64,000 bases of DNA. It comes from Duganella sp. sic0402. Lineage in GTDB: Bacteria > Pseudomonadota > Gammaproteobacteria > Burkholderiales > Burkholderiaceae_D. This document shows, piece after piece, positions 7,187-15,446 of the stretch (positions within the stretch are counted from its first letter, which is position 1; every line of letters begins with the position of its first letter). The stretch is taken from the NCBI RefSeq assembly GCF_019219065.1, contig NZ_JAHUWK010000011.1:62001-126000 (forward strand), written 5' to 3'. The translations under genes and the position numbers were made by a program. Below the pieces are notes generated by a model. The model did not search any database, was not told where the DNA came from, and worked only from the letters and a program-made list of their open reading frames with translations.

Positions 7187-9208
7187 ATGAAAACACATCT
7201 GCTCAGCGCCCTGATGGTGGCGCTGCTGGCCACGGCCGGCGTCCAGGCGCAAACCAAGACCTCGGGCGTGGACATCGCCAATATCGACGCTGCGGTGCGG
7301 CCGCAGGACGATTTCTTCCAGCACCTGAACGGCAAGTGGCTGGCCAAAACGGACATCCCGGCCGACAAATCCAGCTGGGGTTCCTTCGAAAAGCTGGACG
7401 ACGACACCAAGCCGCAGCTGCGCGCGCTGATCGAAGGCGCGGCCGCCAATCAGGCGGGCAGCCCGGAAGCGCAGCGCATCGGCGACTTCTACGCCAGCTA
7501 CATGAATGAGGCCAAGCTGGAAGAACTGCGCCTGCTGCCGCTGAAGGCCGACTTCGAGCGCATCGCCGCCCTCAACGACAAGCGCCTGATACCGGGCCTG
7601 ATCGCCCACTTCAACCGCAATGGCTACACGGCGCCGTACGGCTTCGCCATCCACCAGGACAACAAGGATTCGACCAAGTATGTGGCGGATCTGTACCAGG
7701 ACGGCCTGAGCCTGCCTGACCGCGATTACTACCTGAAGAAATCGGACAAGAAACTGGCCGAGGCCCTGGCCAAGTATGAGCAGCACGTCAGCAAGATGCT
7801 GGCGCTGGCAGGCAACGCCAACGCTGCGGCCGACGCCAAGGCCATCATCGCGCTGGAAACGCAAATCGCCAAGCTGCAATGGACCAAGGTGCAGCTGCGC
7901 GATCCGGTCAAGGCCTACAACAAGGTGCCGCTGAACAAGCTGTCCAAGCTGGCCCCAGGCTACGACTGGACGACCTGGCTGAACGACACCGGCATCGGCG
8001 GCAAGGTCGACTACGTCATCGTCAGCCAGCCGAGCTACATCAGCGGCTTCAACAAGCTGCTCAGTAAGACCCCGCTGGCGACCTGGAAGGTGTACTTCCA
8101 GTGGCAGGTTCTGCACGCCAACGCAGCTTATCTGGCCAGGGATTTCGCGCTGGAGCACTTCGCCTTCTACGGCAAGGTGCTGAGCGGCATTGATGAACAG
8201 CCGCCGCGCTGGAAACGCGGCGTCAACGCCACCGATGGCGCGCTGGGCGAAGCGCTGGGCAAGCTATACGTCGAACAGCACTTCCCGGCCGAGCGCAAGG
8301 CGCGCATGGAAGCGCTGGTGAAGAATCTGCTTGAGGCGTTCAGGGAAAGCATCAACACGCTGGACTGGATGGGACCGGAAACCAAAAAACAGGCGCAGGA
8401 AAAGCTGGCCAAGTTCACCACCAAGATCGGCTATCCGAACAAGTGGCGCGATTACTCGAAGCTGGTGGTGTCCAAGGATGACCTGGTGGGCAATGTGCGC
8501 CGTTCGCAGGTGTTCGAGTACGAAAAGGAAATCGGCAAGCTGGGCAAGCCGATCGACCGCGACGAATGGGGCATGACGCCGCAAACCGTCAACGCCTATT
8601 ACAACCCGGAGCTGAACGAGATCGTGTTCCCGGCCGTGATCCTGCAGCCGCCGTTCTTTGATGCGGACGCCGACGACGCGGTCAACTACGGCGCCATCGG
8701 CGCGGTGATCGGCCACGAGATCAGCCATGGTTTCGACGATCAGGGCGCGCAGTACGACGGCGACGGCAATCTGCGCGACTGGTGGAGCAAGGCCGACCAC
8801 AAGAACTTCGCCGCCAAGACCAGGATGCTGGTCAAGCAGTACAACGGCTACAGCCCGGTCAAGGGCTACTTCGTCAACGGCGAGCTGACGCTGGGCGAGA
8901 ACATCGCCGACAACAGCGGCGCGGCGATCGCCTACAAGGCTTACCTGATCTCGCTGAAAGGCCAGCCGGCGCCGGTGATCGATGGCCTGAGCGGCCAGCA
9001 GCGCTTCTACATGGGCTTCGGCCAGGTGTGGCGCTCGAAAATCCGCGACGCGCAGCAAATCGTGTATCTGAAAACCGATCCGCATTCGCCGGATCAGTTC
9101 CGCGCCAATGGCACGGTGCGTAACCAGCCGGGCTTCTACGAAGCCTTTGGCGTCAAGCCGGGCGACAAAATGTATCTTGCGCCCAAAGACCGCGTCATCA
9201 TGTGGTGA
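7187..9208 (+). CDS. M13 family metallopeptidase, copy 2
   Basis: A 673-residue paralogue of its neighbours. I chose the ATG at 7187 because it follows CAGGAGAGG and opens a signal peptide (to 'GVQAQ'); the frame is open further upstream, but that part overlaps copy 1 and the terminator. Key residues are present: HEISH with His510 and His514, Glu571 in 'GENIADNSG', and 'PDQFRANG' near the C-terminus. It shares long identical blocks with copies 1 and 3, for example 'DRDEWGMTPQTVNAYYNPE'. It is presumably a periplasmic oligopeptidase. Confidence 0.95.
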   Translation: MKTHLLSALMVALLATAGVQAQTKTSGVDIANIDAAVRPQDDFFQHLNGKWLAKTDIPADKSSWGSFEKLDDDTKPQLRALIEGAAANQAGSPEAQRIGDFYASYMNEAKLEELRLLPLKADFERIAALNDKRLIPGLIAHFNRNGYTAPYGFAIHQDNKDSTKYVADLYQDGLSLPDRDYYLKKSDKKLAEALAKYEQHVSKMLALAGNANAAADAKAIIALETQIAKLQWTKVQLRDPVKAYNKVPLNKLSKLAPGYDWTTWLNDTGIGGKVDYVIVSQPSYISGFNKLLSKTPLATWKVYFQWQVLHANAAYLARDFALEHFAFYGKVLSGIDEQPPRWKRGVNATDGALGEALGKLYVEQHFPAERKARMEALVKNLLEAFRESINTLDWMGPETKKQAQEKLAKFTTKIGYPNKWRDYSKLVVSKDDLVGNVRRSQVFEYEKEIGKLGKPIDRDEWGMTPQTVNAYYNPELNEIVFPAVILQPPFFDADADDAVNYGAIGAVIGHEISHGFDDQGAQYDGDGNLRDWWSKADHKNFAAKTRMLVKQYNGYSPVKGYFVNGELTLGENIADNSGAAIAYKAYLISLKGQPAPVIDGLSGQQRFYMGFGQVWRSKIRDAQQIVYLKTDPHSPDQFRANGTVRNQPGFYEAFGVKPGDKMYLAPKDRVIMW

Positions 9209-9226
9209 TGTGATATAAAGCAGCAC

Positions 9227-9247
9227 GGCCCATGTGAGCAATGGGCC
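9227..9247 (+). terminator. Intercistronic hairpin between M13 copies 2 and 3
   Basis: A perfect 7-bp stem GGCCCAT / ATGGGCC with a 7-nt loop, followed by TTCATTC rather than a clean T run. It may be a weak terminator or an mRNA-stabilising hairpin in a copy 2-copy 3 transcript; the gap between the genes is only 66 bp. Confidence 0.5.
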
Positions 9248-9274
9248 TTCATTCAAACATAGAAGGAAATCCTC

Positions 9275-11338
9275 GTGAAACGTCATCTCGTAAGTGCATT
9301 GATGCTGAGCCTGATCGCAGGCCTGGCTGGTGCTGCGGACAGCGCCAAAAGCGCCGCCCCTGCCAGCGCCAAAGTAGCAAGCAAGCCGACTTCCGGCATT
9401 GCCGTCGAATACATCGATCCGGCCGTGCGCGTGCAGGACGACCTGTTTAACCACATGAATGGCAAGTGGCTGGCGACGACTGAAATCCCGGCCGACAAAT
9501 CGAGCTGGGGCTCGTTCGCCAAACTGCGCGATGACATCCAGCCGCAGCTGCGCGCGATTATCGAAGGCGCGGCCGCCAACAAGGCTGGCGGCGCTGAAGC
9601 GCAGCGCATCGGCGACTTCTACGCCAGCTTCATGGATGAAGCCAAGCTGGAGCAACTGGGCGCGACACCGCTGAACGCGGAACTGGCCAAGGTTGCCGCA
9701 CTCAAGGACAAGAAACAGCTGCCGGCGCTGATCTCGCACTTCAACCAGATCGGCGTGACCGCACCGTACAACTACGGCATCCACCAGGACAACAAGGATT
9801 CGACCAAGTACGTGGCCGACATCTACCAGGACGGCTTGAGCCTGCCGGACCGCGACTACTACCTGAAGGCGGACGACAAGAAACTGGCCGACACGCTGGC
9901 CAAGTATGAACTGCACGTTGGCAAAATGCTGACCCTGGCCGGCGACGCGCACGGCGCGACCACCGCCCACGCCGTGGTCGAGTTCGAAAAAGAACTGGCC
10001 AAGCTGCAATGGACCAAGGTTGAGCTGCGCGACCCGATCAAGGCCTACAACAAGGTCGACATCGCCAAGCTGGGCGAAGTAGCGCCAGGCTACGACTGGA
10101 ACGCCTACCTGATCGATGCCGGCGTGGCTGGCAAAGCCACTTACGTCATCGTCAGCCAGCCTAGCTACCTGAAAGGCCTGACCGCGCTGCTGGAAAGCAC
10201 CCCGCTGGACACGCTGAAAGCCTATTTCCAATGGCAAGTGGTGCGCACGCACGCGCCTTACCTGAGCAAAGCCTTCGTCGATGAAAACTTCGCCTTCTAC
10301 GGCACCGTGCTGAGCGGCGTTACCGAACAGCGTCCGCGCTGGAAGCGTGGCGTGCAAGTGAGCGAAGGCGCGCTGGGCGAAGCTGTCGGCAAACTGTACG
10401 TGGCGGAACACTTCCCGGCCGAACGCAAGGCGCGCATGGAAGCGCTGGTGAAAAACCTGCTGGCTTCGTACAAGACCAGCATCGACAAGCTGGACTGGAT
10501 GACCCCGGTCACCAAGAAGCAGGCGCAAGCCAAGCTCGCCAAGTTCACCTACAAAATCGGCTACCCGAACAAATGGCGCGACTACTCGGCGCTGACCATC
10601 AGCAAGGATGATCTGGTCGGCAACGTGATCCGTTCGCACCAGTTCGACTACAACAAAGAGCTGAACAAACTGGGCAAACCAATCGACCGCGACGAATGGG
10701 GCATGACGCCGCAAACCGTCAACGCCTACTACAACCCGGAGATGAACGAAATCGTCTTCCCGGCGGCGATCCTGCAAGCACCGTTCTTTGACGCGGATGC
10801 CGATGACGCGGTCAACTACGGCGCCATCGGCGGCGTGATCGGCCACGAAATCAGCCATGGCTTCGACGACCAGGGCGCACAGTACGACGGCGACGGCAAT
10901 CTGCGTGACTGGTGGACCGCAGCCGACCACAAAGCCTTCTCGGCCAAAACCAAGATGCTGGTCGAGCAGTACAACCAGTTCAGCCCGCTGCCAGGCTACC
11001 ACGTCAACGGTGAGCTGACGCTGGGCGAAAACATTGCCGACAATAGCGGCGTGGCGATTGCCTACAAAGCCTACAAGCTGTCGCTGAAAGGCAAGAAGGC
11101 GCCGGTACTGGACGGCCTGACCGGCGACCAGCGCTTCTATATGGGCTTCGCACAAGTGTGGCGCATGAAGATGCGTGAAGCGGCGCAGATCCAGCAAATC
11201 AAGACCGACCCGCACTCGCCAGGCCAATTCCGCGCCAACGGCCCGATGCGCAACCAGCCGGGCTTCTACGAAGCCTTCGGCGTCAAACAGGGCGACAAAA
11301 TGTACCTCGCCCCGAAAGACCGCGTCATCATGTGGTAA
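9275..11338 (+). CDS. M13 family metallopeptidase, copy 3
   Basis: A 687-residue exported M13 peptidase. The GTG at 9275 is preceded by AGAAGGAAATCCTC. Its signal peptide (ending near 'AGLAGAAD') is followed by an Ala/Lys/Ser-rich linker that is longer than in the other copies. It has HEISH (His524, His528) and Glu585 in 'GENIADNSG'. The closest relationship by eye is to copy 2: both have 'YNYGIHQDNKDSTKYVAD'-like and 'DQGAQYDGDGNLRDWW' stretches, where copy 1 has 'DDGGSQSDGDG'. A strong terminator closes the cluster. Confidence 0.95.
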   Translation: MKRHLVSALMLSLIAGLAGAADSAKSAAPASAKVASKPTSGIAVEYIDPAVRVQDDLFNHMNGKWLATTEIPADKSSWGSFAKLRDDIQPQLRAIIEGAAANKAGGAEAQRIGDFYASFMDEAKLEQLGATPLNAELAKVAALKDKKQLPALISHFNQIGVTAPYNYGIHQDNKDSTKYVADIYQDGLSLPDRDYYLKADDKKLADTLAKYELHVGKMLTLAGDAHGATTAHAVVEFEKELAKLQWTKVELRDPIKAYNKVDIAKLGEVAPGYDWNAYLIDAGVAGKATYVIVSQPSYLKGLTALLESTPLDTLKAYFQWQVVRTHAPYLSKAFVDENFAFYGTVLSGVTEQRPRWKRGVQVSEGALGEAVGKLYVAEHFPAERKARMEALVKNLLASYKTSIDKLDWMTPVTKKQAQAKLAKFTYKIGYPNKWRDYSALTISKDDLVGNVIRSHQFDYNKELNKLGKPIDRDEWGMTPQTVNAYYNPEMNEIVFPAAILQAPFFDADADDAVNYGAIGGVIGHEISHGFDDQGAQYDGDGNLRDWWTAADHKAFSAKTKMLVEQYNQFSPLPGYHVNGELTLGENIADNSGVAIAYKAYKLSLKGKKAPVLDGLTGDQRFYMGFAQVWRMKMREAAQIQQIKTDPHSPGQFRANGPMRNQPGFYEAFGVKQGDKMYLAPKDRVIMW

Positions 11339-11350
11339 CCAAGTAAGTAA

Positions 11351-11375
11351 GGCCGCAGCAATGCGGCCTTTTTTT
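11351..11375 (+). terminator. Rho-independent terminator closing the M13 cluster
   Basis: Stem GGCCGCA / TGCGGCC (11351-11357, 11362-11368) with loop GCAA and seven T residues. The T run touches the stop codon of the convergent PIN gene. Confidence 0.92.
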
Positions 11376-11937
11376 ATAGCAAATTCAATTTGTCTTGCAG
11401 CAGCGTGGCTAACTTGGGCAAGCCCTGCTGTTCATACGTGGTGATCAGCTCTCGCGCCGTCTTTGGCGGATTTTTCAGTCGCTGGCGTAGCGTTTTTACA
11501 GCGTGCTGCGCGTCAGCCTCACTCCGCGCGAATAGCGATACGCAAAAATCATCGGGATGGACAATCGTGATGTTGGCCTGCTGCCCAAAATCCTTCTTAT
11601 TAAAAGTAACGATTGCGTTGGCCCGACAAGTGATGGCTGCGGCAAGCACGTGCCGGTCCTCGGGGTCTGGCAATACAAGCGAATCAATTAGATGTTCATA
11701 GTGCAGAACCAGGCTATTCTCAATAGCTCGGTTCATCAGCGTGGCGGTGCGATGGAGTGCGGCTGCTTGTAAGTCTTGACGATGCGAGAGCACGGCGGTG
11801 ATCCACTCATTCTGAATCATCTCTGTCCAGCGCGCCCGATATAAATCTTCTGCGGCCAAGCTGAGCAGCAAATCGCGTAGCGGCGCTGGATAGAGTACGC
11901 ACGCATCCAGTACCGCTATTTCGCTATTGACTGTCAT
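11374..11937 (-). CDS. PIN-domain toxin (VapC-like RNase)
   Basis: A 187-residue PIN-domain protein. It has the opening acidic residue Asp11 in 'IAVLDACVLYP', a central 'LPDPEDRHVLAAAI' (the second acidic cluster) and 'AIVTFNKKDFG' near 140, the order expected for a PIN nuclease active site binding Mg. Family members cleave RNA, often tRNA or rRNA, and are neutralised by a partner protein. It lies directly downstream of, and overlaps by 1-3 nt, a small DNA-binding protein gene, the usual antitoxin-toxin layout. Base composition looks less GC-rich than the surroundings, suggesting acquisition. Confidence 0.82.
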   Translation of the reverse strand: MTVNSEIAVLDACVLYPAPLRDLLLSLAAEDLYRARWTEMIQNEWITAVLSHRQDLQAAALHRTATLMNRAIENSLVLHYEHLIDSLVLPDPEDRHVLAAAITCRANAIVTFNKKDFGQQANITIVHPDDFCVSLFARSEADAQHAVKTLRQRLKNPPKTARELITTYEQQGLPKLATLLQDKLNLL

Positions 11938-12146
11938 CAGTAGCCCATGTTTAGCTCCTGCGCCTGGGTGACGAGCTGCTGGAGCGCGTGTTGTGATTTA
12001 CTTCGCTGTTTTTCCTTGTATTCCGTCAGGCTTTCCATGCTGACTTGGCCTTGGTCGAGCAAGTGCTGGAGGTACTCTGTGGATACGTTCAAAAAATCTG
12101 CCGCGTGCGCTAGTCTCTCATCATCATCGATCAGAACTGTGGTCAT
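11937..12146 (-). CDS. Antitoxin with excisionase-type helix-turn-helix
   Basis: A 69-residue protein. I chose the ATG at 12146 because GAGGAG lies 7 nt upstream; an in-frame ATG 15 nt earlier lacks a better site. Residues about 12-32 ('ADFLNVSTEYLQHLLDQG') look like the DNA-binding helices of MerR/excisionase-type antitoxins. The rest is Gln/Lys-rich and helical and probably wraps the toxin. It precedes and overlaps the PIN gene, so co-expression and autorepression are likely. Function is inferred mainly from context. Confidence 0.75.
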   Translation of the reverse strand: MTTVLIDDDERLAHAADFLNVSTEYLQHLLDQGQVSMESLTEYKEKQRSKSQHALQQLVTQAQELNMGY

Positions 12147-12224
12147 GGTGATTCTCCTCAAAATAGCAAGCTGCCGCTCGTTTCAGAGTAAACTAATGCC
12201 TTCCAATTTCAAGAGCCAGACATC

Positions 12225-12785
12225 ATGCGTTTGCGCTACATCGCATCTTCTTTTGTTTTGCCATTGCTGCTGAGTGCCTGCGGCGATTCTTATACGCCGG
12301 TCGATGTGTATATGGCCAAGACGCCCGAGTGCAAGGACTGGCAGGAGGGCTCGCGCTTTGAGTTGCCGCGCGGGATGAGTATTTCGACCTCGCCGCCGGT
12401 CACGCTGCCGGACGGCGGCGCCGAGTTCACTTTTGTGTATCTGGTGCCGCGCGGCGAGCGGGCGATGTTTGTCAGCCGCGATTACAACGTGACCGAGCCG
12501 AAAGGCCCTGTCATCGCCAAGGCGGAGCTGGTCACCTTCTATCAGCGCACCACCAATTCCCCGGCCGAAATCGTCGAGGCGATTCCGAAAGTGCCGGATA
12601 TGCTGATCGCCGGCGCCACCGGCGCGGAAACCATCTGGCGCGTGCGCCTGCGCGTGACGCAGAAACTGCCGGACCGCTTCGACGTGGTCCCGCCAGCCTT
12701 CGAGATCGCGCTGAACAAATATCCGGTGCGCACCTTCACCTACCGCTACTTCCCGGACCGCAAAGCTTACGGCCTGTGCAGCTAA
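12225..12785 (+). CDS. Predicted lipoprotein of unknown function
   Basis: A 186-residue protein with a lipoprotein signal: charged start, hydrophobic stretch and lipobox 'LLSAC' with Cys19. The mature part has no domain I recognise; it is rich in beta-prone segments ('AEFTFVYLVPRGERAMFVSRDYNV') and ends with a Cys two residues from the C-terminus. It stands alone between the toxin-antitoxin pair and the cytochrome gene, which is convergent. Probably anchored in the outer membrane. Confidence 0.7.
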   Translation: MRLRYIASSFVLPLLLSACGDSYTPVDVYMAKTPECKDWQEGSRFELPRGMSISTSPPVTLPDGGAEFTFVYLVPRGERAMFVSRDYNVTEPKGPVIAKAELVTFYQRTTNSPAEIVEAIPKVPDMLIAGATGAETIWRVRLRVTQKLPDRFDVVPPAFEIALNKYPVRTFTYRYFPDRKAYGLCS

Positions 12786-12787
12786 TA

Positions 12788-12815
12788 AAAAACCGGCCGC
12801 GAGGGCCGGTTTTCT
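12788..12815. terminator. Bidirectional terminator between lipoprotein and cytochrome c genes
   Basis: AAAACCGGCC, loop GCGAG, then GGCCGGTTTT: a 10-bp stem flanked by A and T runs, placed between two convergent genes and able to end both transcripts. Confidence 0.9.
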
Positions 12816-12830
12816 TTGCACAGGAGCCGC

Positions 12831-13382
12831 TTACTTGTGCGGTTCCGAAGCAGCCGGTGCAGCTGCTGCTGGCGCAGGAACTTCAGGCTCCTTGAACTTG
12901 CCTCCCGACGCGTTGGCCATGTAGACCACGGCGCGTGCGACTTCCACATCGTCCAGGTCCGGATTGCCGCCTTTGGCCGGCATCGCGCGCAAGCCTTCGA
13001 TGGCGTGCTTGAGGACGGTGTCGTAGCCCTGGGCGATACGGCCGCTCCACGAACCGGCGTCGCCGAACTTCGGTGCGCCCGCTACGCCGGCGCCATGGCA
13101 GGCCGCGCAGGTGGTGTTGTAGATGACTTCGCCGGTCTGCAGCACTTTGGGGCCGCTGGCGTCTTTCAGCGTATAGCCTTCGTCTGCAACCGGAGCGATG
13201 CGGGTGGCGACCGCGTCGGGTTCCTGGCTGCCGGAACCGGCGCCAGTCAACTTATCGGTTGTGACAAATTTGACTAACAGGACGATGCCGAAGATAACTA
13301 CGACGAAGAAGCCGATAACGGCGACGGCGAGTTGTTTGGGCGTTTTGATTGCGGATTCGTGTTCGTTGTGTGCGTCGCTCAT
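12831..13382 (-). CDS. Membrane-anchored cytochrome c5 family protein
   Basis: A 183-residue protein. One transmembrane segment (about residues 17-40) anchors it, then a linker leads to a single c-type haem domain with CAACH near residue 93 and a distal Met in 'RAMPAKGGNPDL', the cytochrome c5 pattern. The tail is Ala/Pro-rich. It would carry electrons in the periplasm; neighbours do not identify the partner. In many betaproteobacteria such a protein feeds terminal oxidases, which is inference here. Confidence 0.9.
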   Translation of the reverse strand: MSDAHNEHESAIKTPKQLAVAVIGFFVVVIFGIVLLVKFVTTDKLTGAGSGSQEPDAVATRIAPVADEGYTLKDASGPKVLQTGEVIYNTTCAACHGAGVAGAPKFGDAGSWSGRIAQGYDTVLKHAIEGLRAMPAKGGNPDLDDVEVARAVVYMANASGGKFKEPEVPAPAAAAPAASEPHK

Positions 13383-13584
13383 GATTTCCTTAAGAGACTG
13401 ATTTCAAGCCAGGGTGGCGCGAAGAATTAATAGCAGCTGCCTTGTAAAAACCTTCACCAAACGGCTGATTATAGACACAAGAATGCCGCGAGGGAAACGC
13501 AAACTTGTTGAAAACGACACTGCCCCATGGACGGGAGGCGATAAAAACGGTATCCTACGGCACGCCTTCGCGTATCCCCCTGTC

Positions 13585-13660
13585 GCGGCTGTAGCTCAGT
13601 GGATAGAGTATTGGCCTCCGAAGCCAAGGGTCACTGGTTCGATCCCAGTCAGCCGCACCA
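13585..13660 (+). tRNA. tRNA-Arg (anticodon CCG)
   Basis: A complete cloverleaf: acceptor GCGGCTG pairs with CAGCCGC, the D arm contains TAGCTCAGTGGATAGAGTA, the anticodon stem TTGGC/GCCAA encloses CTCCGAA with anticodon CCG (reads CGG, Arg), the T arm has GGTTCGATCC, and CCA is encoded at 13658-13660. A hairpin terminator follows. Confidence 0.97.
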
Positions 13661-13687
13661 AGTTTCTCCATATAATCAATCGCTTAG

Positions 13688-13726
13688 CTGATTTTGCATG
13701 CTGCATTGCAGCGCAAATCAGTTTTT
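13688..13726 (+). terminator. Probable terminator after tRNA-Arg
   Basis: CTGATTT (13688-13694) pairs with AAATCAG (13715-13721), enclosing a smaller GCTGC/GCAGC hairpin, and is followed by five T residues. It lies 28 nt past the tRNA 3' end. The rest of the gap to 13895 shows no further gene. Confidence 0.7.
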
Positions 13727-13895
13727 GCGCCCTATGCTGCGGCGCGCCAAAAAACCATCGGATTTTTCTGCAACATTTTTGACTTGCATCAAAAAAGCCA
13801 GCAATACTTTTGAGGGCTTTTGCTCAGCATGTTGATTGCCCACGCGCGCAAGCTCATGGTCTACTGCGTAGCTATCAAAAGGATGGAGACTGCTT

Positions 13896-15446
13896 GTGAA
13901 AATGCGGAATATGGCGCTGGCTCTGGCGCTGCTGTGCGGCTCGGCCGGTGCGGTGGAATACACCAATCCTGTGCTCTACGCGGATTATTCCGATCCCGAC
14001 GTTATCCGCGTTGGGGACGATTACTACATGGTGGCATCCAGCTTCCATTTCTCGCCCGGCATCCCGGTGCTGACGTCGAAGGACCTGGTGAACTGGAAGA
14101 TCGCCGGCCACGTCCTGCCCAAGCTGAACTTCCATCCTTCCTACGATATGTCGCCGACCTATCCGCTGACCGACGCCGTCTCCAAGCCGGTCGGCGACAG
14201 CCTGCGCTACGCTGGCGGCGTATGGGCGCCGTCGATACGCTTCCACAAAGGCCTGTTCTACGTGTACTGGGCCACGCCGGGCGAAGGCATCTTCATGAGC
14301 ACCGCCACCGATCCCGCCGGCGCATGGGCCGAACCGGTGATGGTGCTGGAAGGCGCTGGCTACGAGGATCCCTGCCCGTTCTGGGACGACGATGGCAAGG
14401 CTTACCTGATTCATTCCAAGGTCGGCGCCGGTCCCGGCATCCTGCATGCGATGAGTGCGGACGGCAAGACACTGCTCGACGCCGGCAAGACCATCATCGA
14501 AGACAAAGTCAATCTGCCGGTGTTTGAAGGCCCCAAGGTCTACAAGCGCAATGGCTATTACTACGTCTTCGCACCGATCGGCGGCGTGGGGACAGGGCCG
14601 CAAGCTGTGCTGCGTTCGCGCAGCATCGACGGACCATATGAGACGCACCTGGCGCTCAAGCCGGGCAATGGCCTCGACGGGCCGCACCAGGGCGGCTATG
14701 TGGAGACGCCTTCCGGGCAGGGCTGGTTCCTGCATTTCAACAGCACTGGCGCGTTTGGCCGCATCGTGCATCTGCAACCGGTGGTATGGAAGGATGACTG
14801 GCCGATCATGGGCGATCAGACCATGCCGGTGCTGAAGCACGCGTATCCGGACACCGCGCAGCAATCGCGCGATTACAAGCTACAGGACAGCGATGAGTTC
14901 TCGTCCGCAAAGCTGGGCTTGCAATGGTCGTGGAATCACAATCCCGATAATGCGCGCTGGAGCCTGACGCAGCGGCCCGGCTTCATGCGCATCCAGGCCA
15001 GCAAATCGGCATATCTGGTCGGCGCGCGCAATACGCTGACGCAGATCCTGCAAGGCCCGCAGTCGCACATCACCACACGCATCGAACTGGCCGGCATGGC
15101 TGATACGCAGCGCGCCGGCTTAAGCCTGTTCGGCGTAAAAGTGCCGTGGGCGGGCGTGGTGAAGGAGGGCGGCGCCAGCTACATCACGTATTCCAACGCC
15201 GGCGAGGAAATGCGCGGCGCCAGGATCACCGCCGCTGCCGTGATCCTGCGCGCCGTGGTGAAGCAGGATCAGACGGTGCAGTTCTCCTACGCGCTCAATG
15301 AAAACGGGCCGTACACGAATGTAGGCCCGGTGACGGAGCTGGCGAAGTTCTCATGGTGGAAGGGCAGTCGGCCTGCCGTCTTCACGTATGTGAAAGGCGG
15401 CCAGGCCGGCTATATCGACGTGGACTGGTTCCGCGTCGCTCACTGA
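13896..15446 (+). CDS. Glycoside hydrolase family 43 (beta-xylosidase / alpha-L-arabinofuranosidase type)
   Basis: A 516-residue exported enzyme. The GTG at 13896 is chosen because GGATGGAG lies 7 nt upstream; signal peptide to 'GSAGA'. The N-terminal five-bladed propeller has 'NPVLYADYSDPDVIRVGDDYYM' (catalytic base Asp in 'SDPDV') and later 'GYEDPCPFWDDDGKAYL', with 'PVFEGPKVYKRNGYYYVFAP' supplying the probable general-acid Glu. A C-terminal jelly-roll-like domain (about 330-516) is typical of longer GH43 members. It likely removes xylose or arabinose from pectic or xylan side chains. Convergent with, and overlapping by 7 nt, a GH28 gene. Confidence 0.9.
   Translation: MKMRNMALALALLCGSAGAVEYTNPVLYADYSDPDVIRVGDDYYMVASSFHFSPGIPVLTSKDLVNWKIAGHVLPKLNFHPSYDMSPTYPLTDAVSKPVGDSLRYAGGVWAPSIRFHKGLFYVYWATPGEGIFMSTATDPAGAWAEPVMVLEGAGYEDPCPFWDDDGKAYLIHSKVGAGPGILHAMSADGKTLLDAGKTIIEDKVNLPVFEGPKVYKRNGYYYVFAPIGGVGTGPQAVLRSRSIDGPYETHLALKPGNGLDGPHQGGYVETPSGQGWFLHFNSTGAFGRIVHLQPVVWKDDWPIMGDQTMPVLKHAYPDTAQQSRDYKLQDSDEFSSAKLGLQWSWNHNPDNARWSLTQRPGFMRIQASKSAYLVGARNTLTQILQGPQSHITTRIELAGMADTQRAGLSLFGVKVPWAGVVKEGGASYITYSNAGEEMRGARITAAAVILRAVVKQDQTVQFSYALNENGPYTNVGPVTELAKFSWWKGSRPAVFTYVKGGQAGYIDVDWFRVAH

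Noticed and set aside
8264..11227. A 987-codon open frame on the minus strand opposite M13 copies 2 and 3
   Set aside because: It is antisense to two well-supported enzymes with conserved zinc motifs, is His/Val/Arg-rich and low-complexity, and arises from high third-position GC. Similar frames opposite other genes (for example 5038-6987, 24153-26618 and 35384-38872, minus strand) were left out for the same reason.
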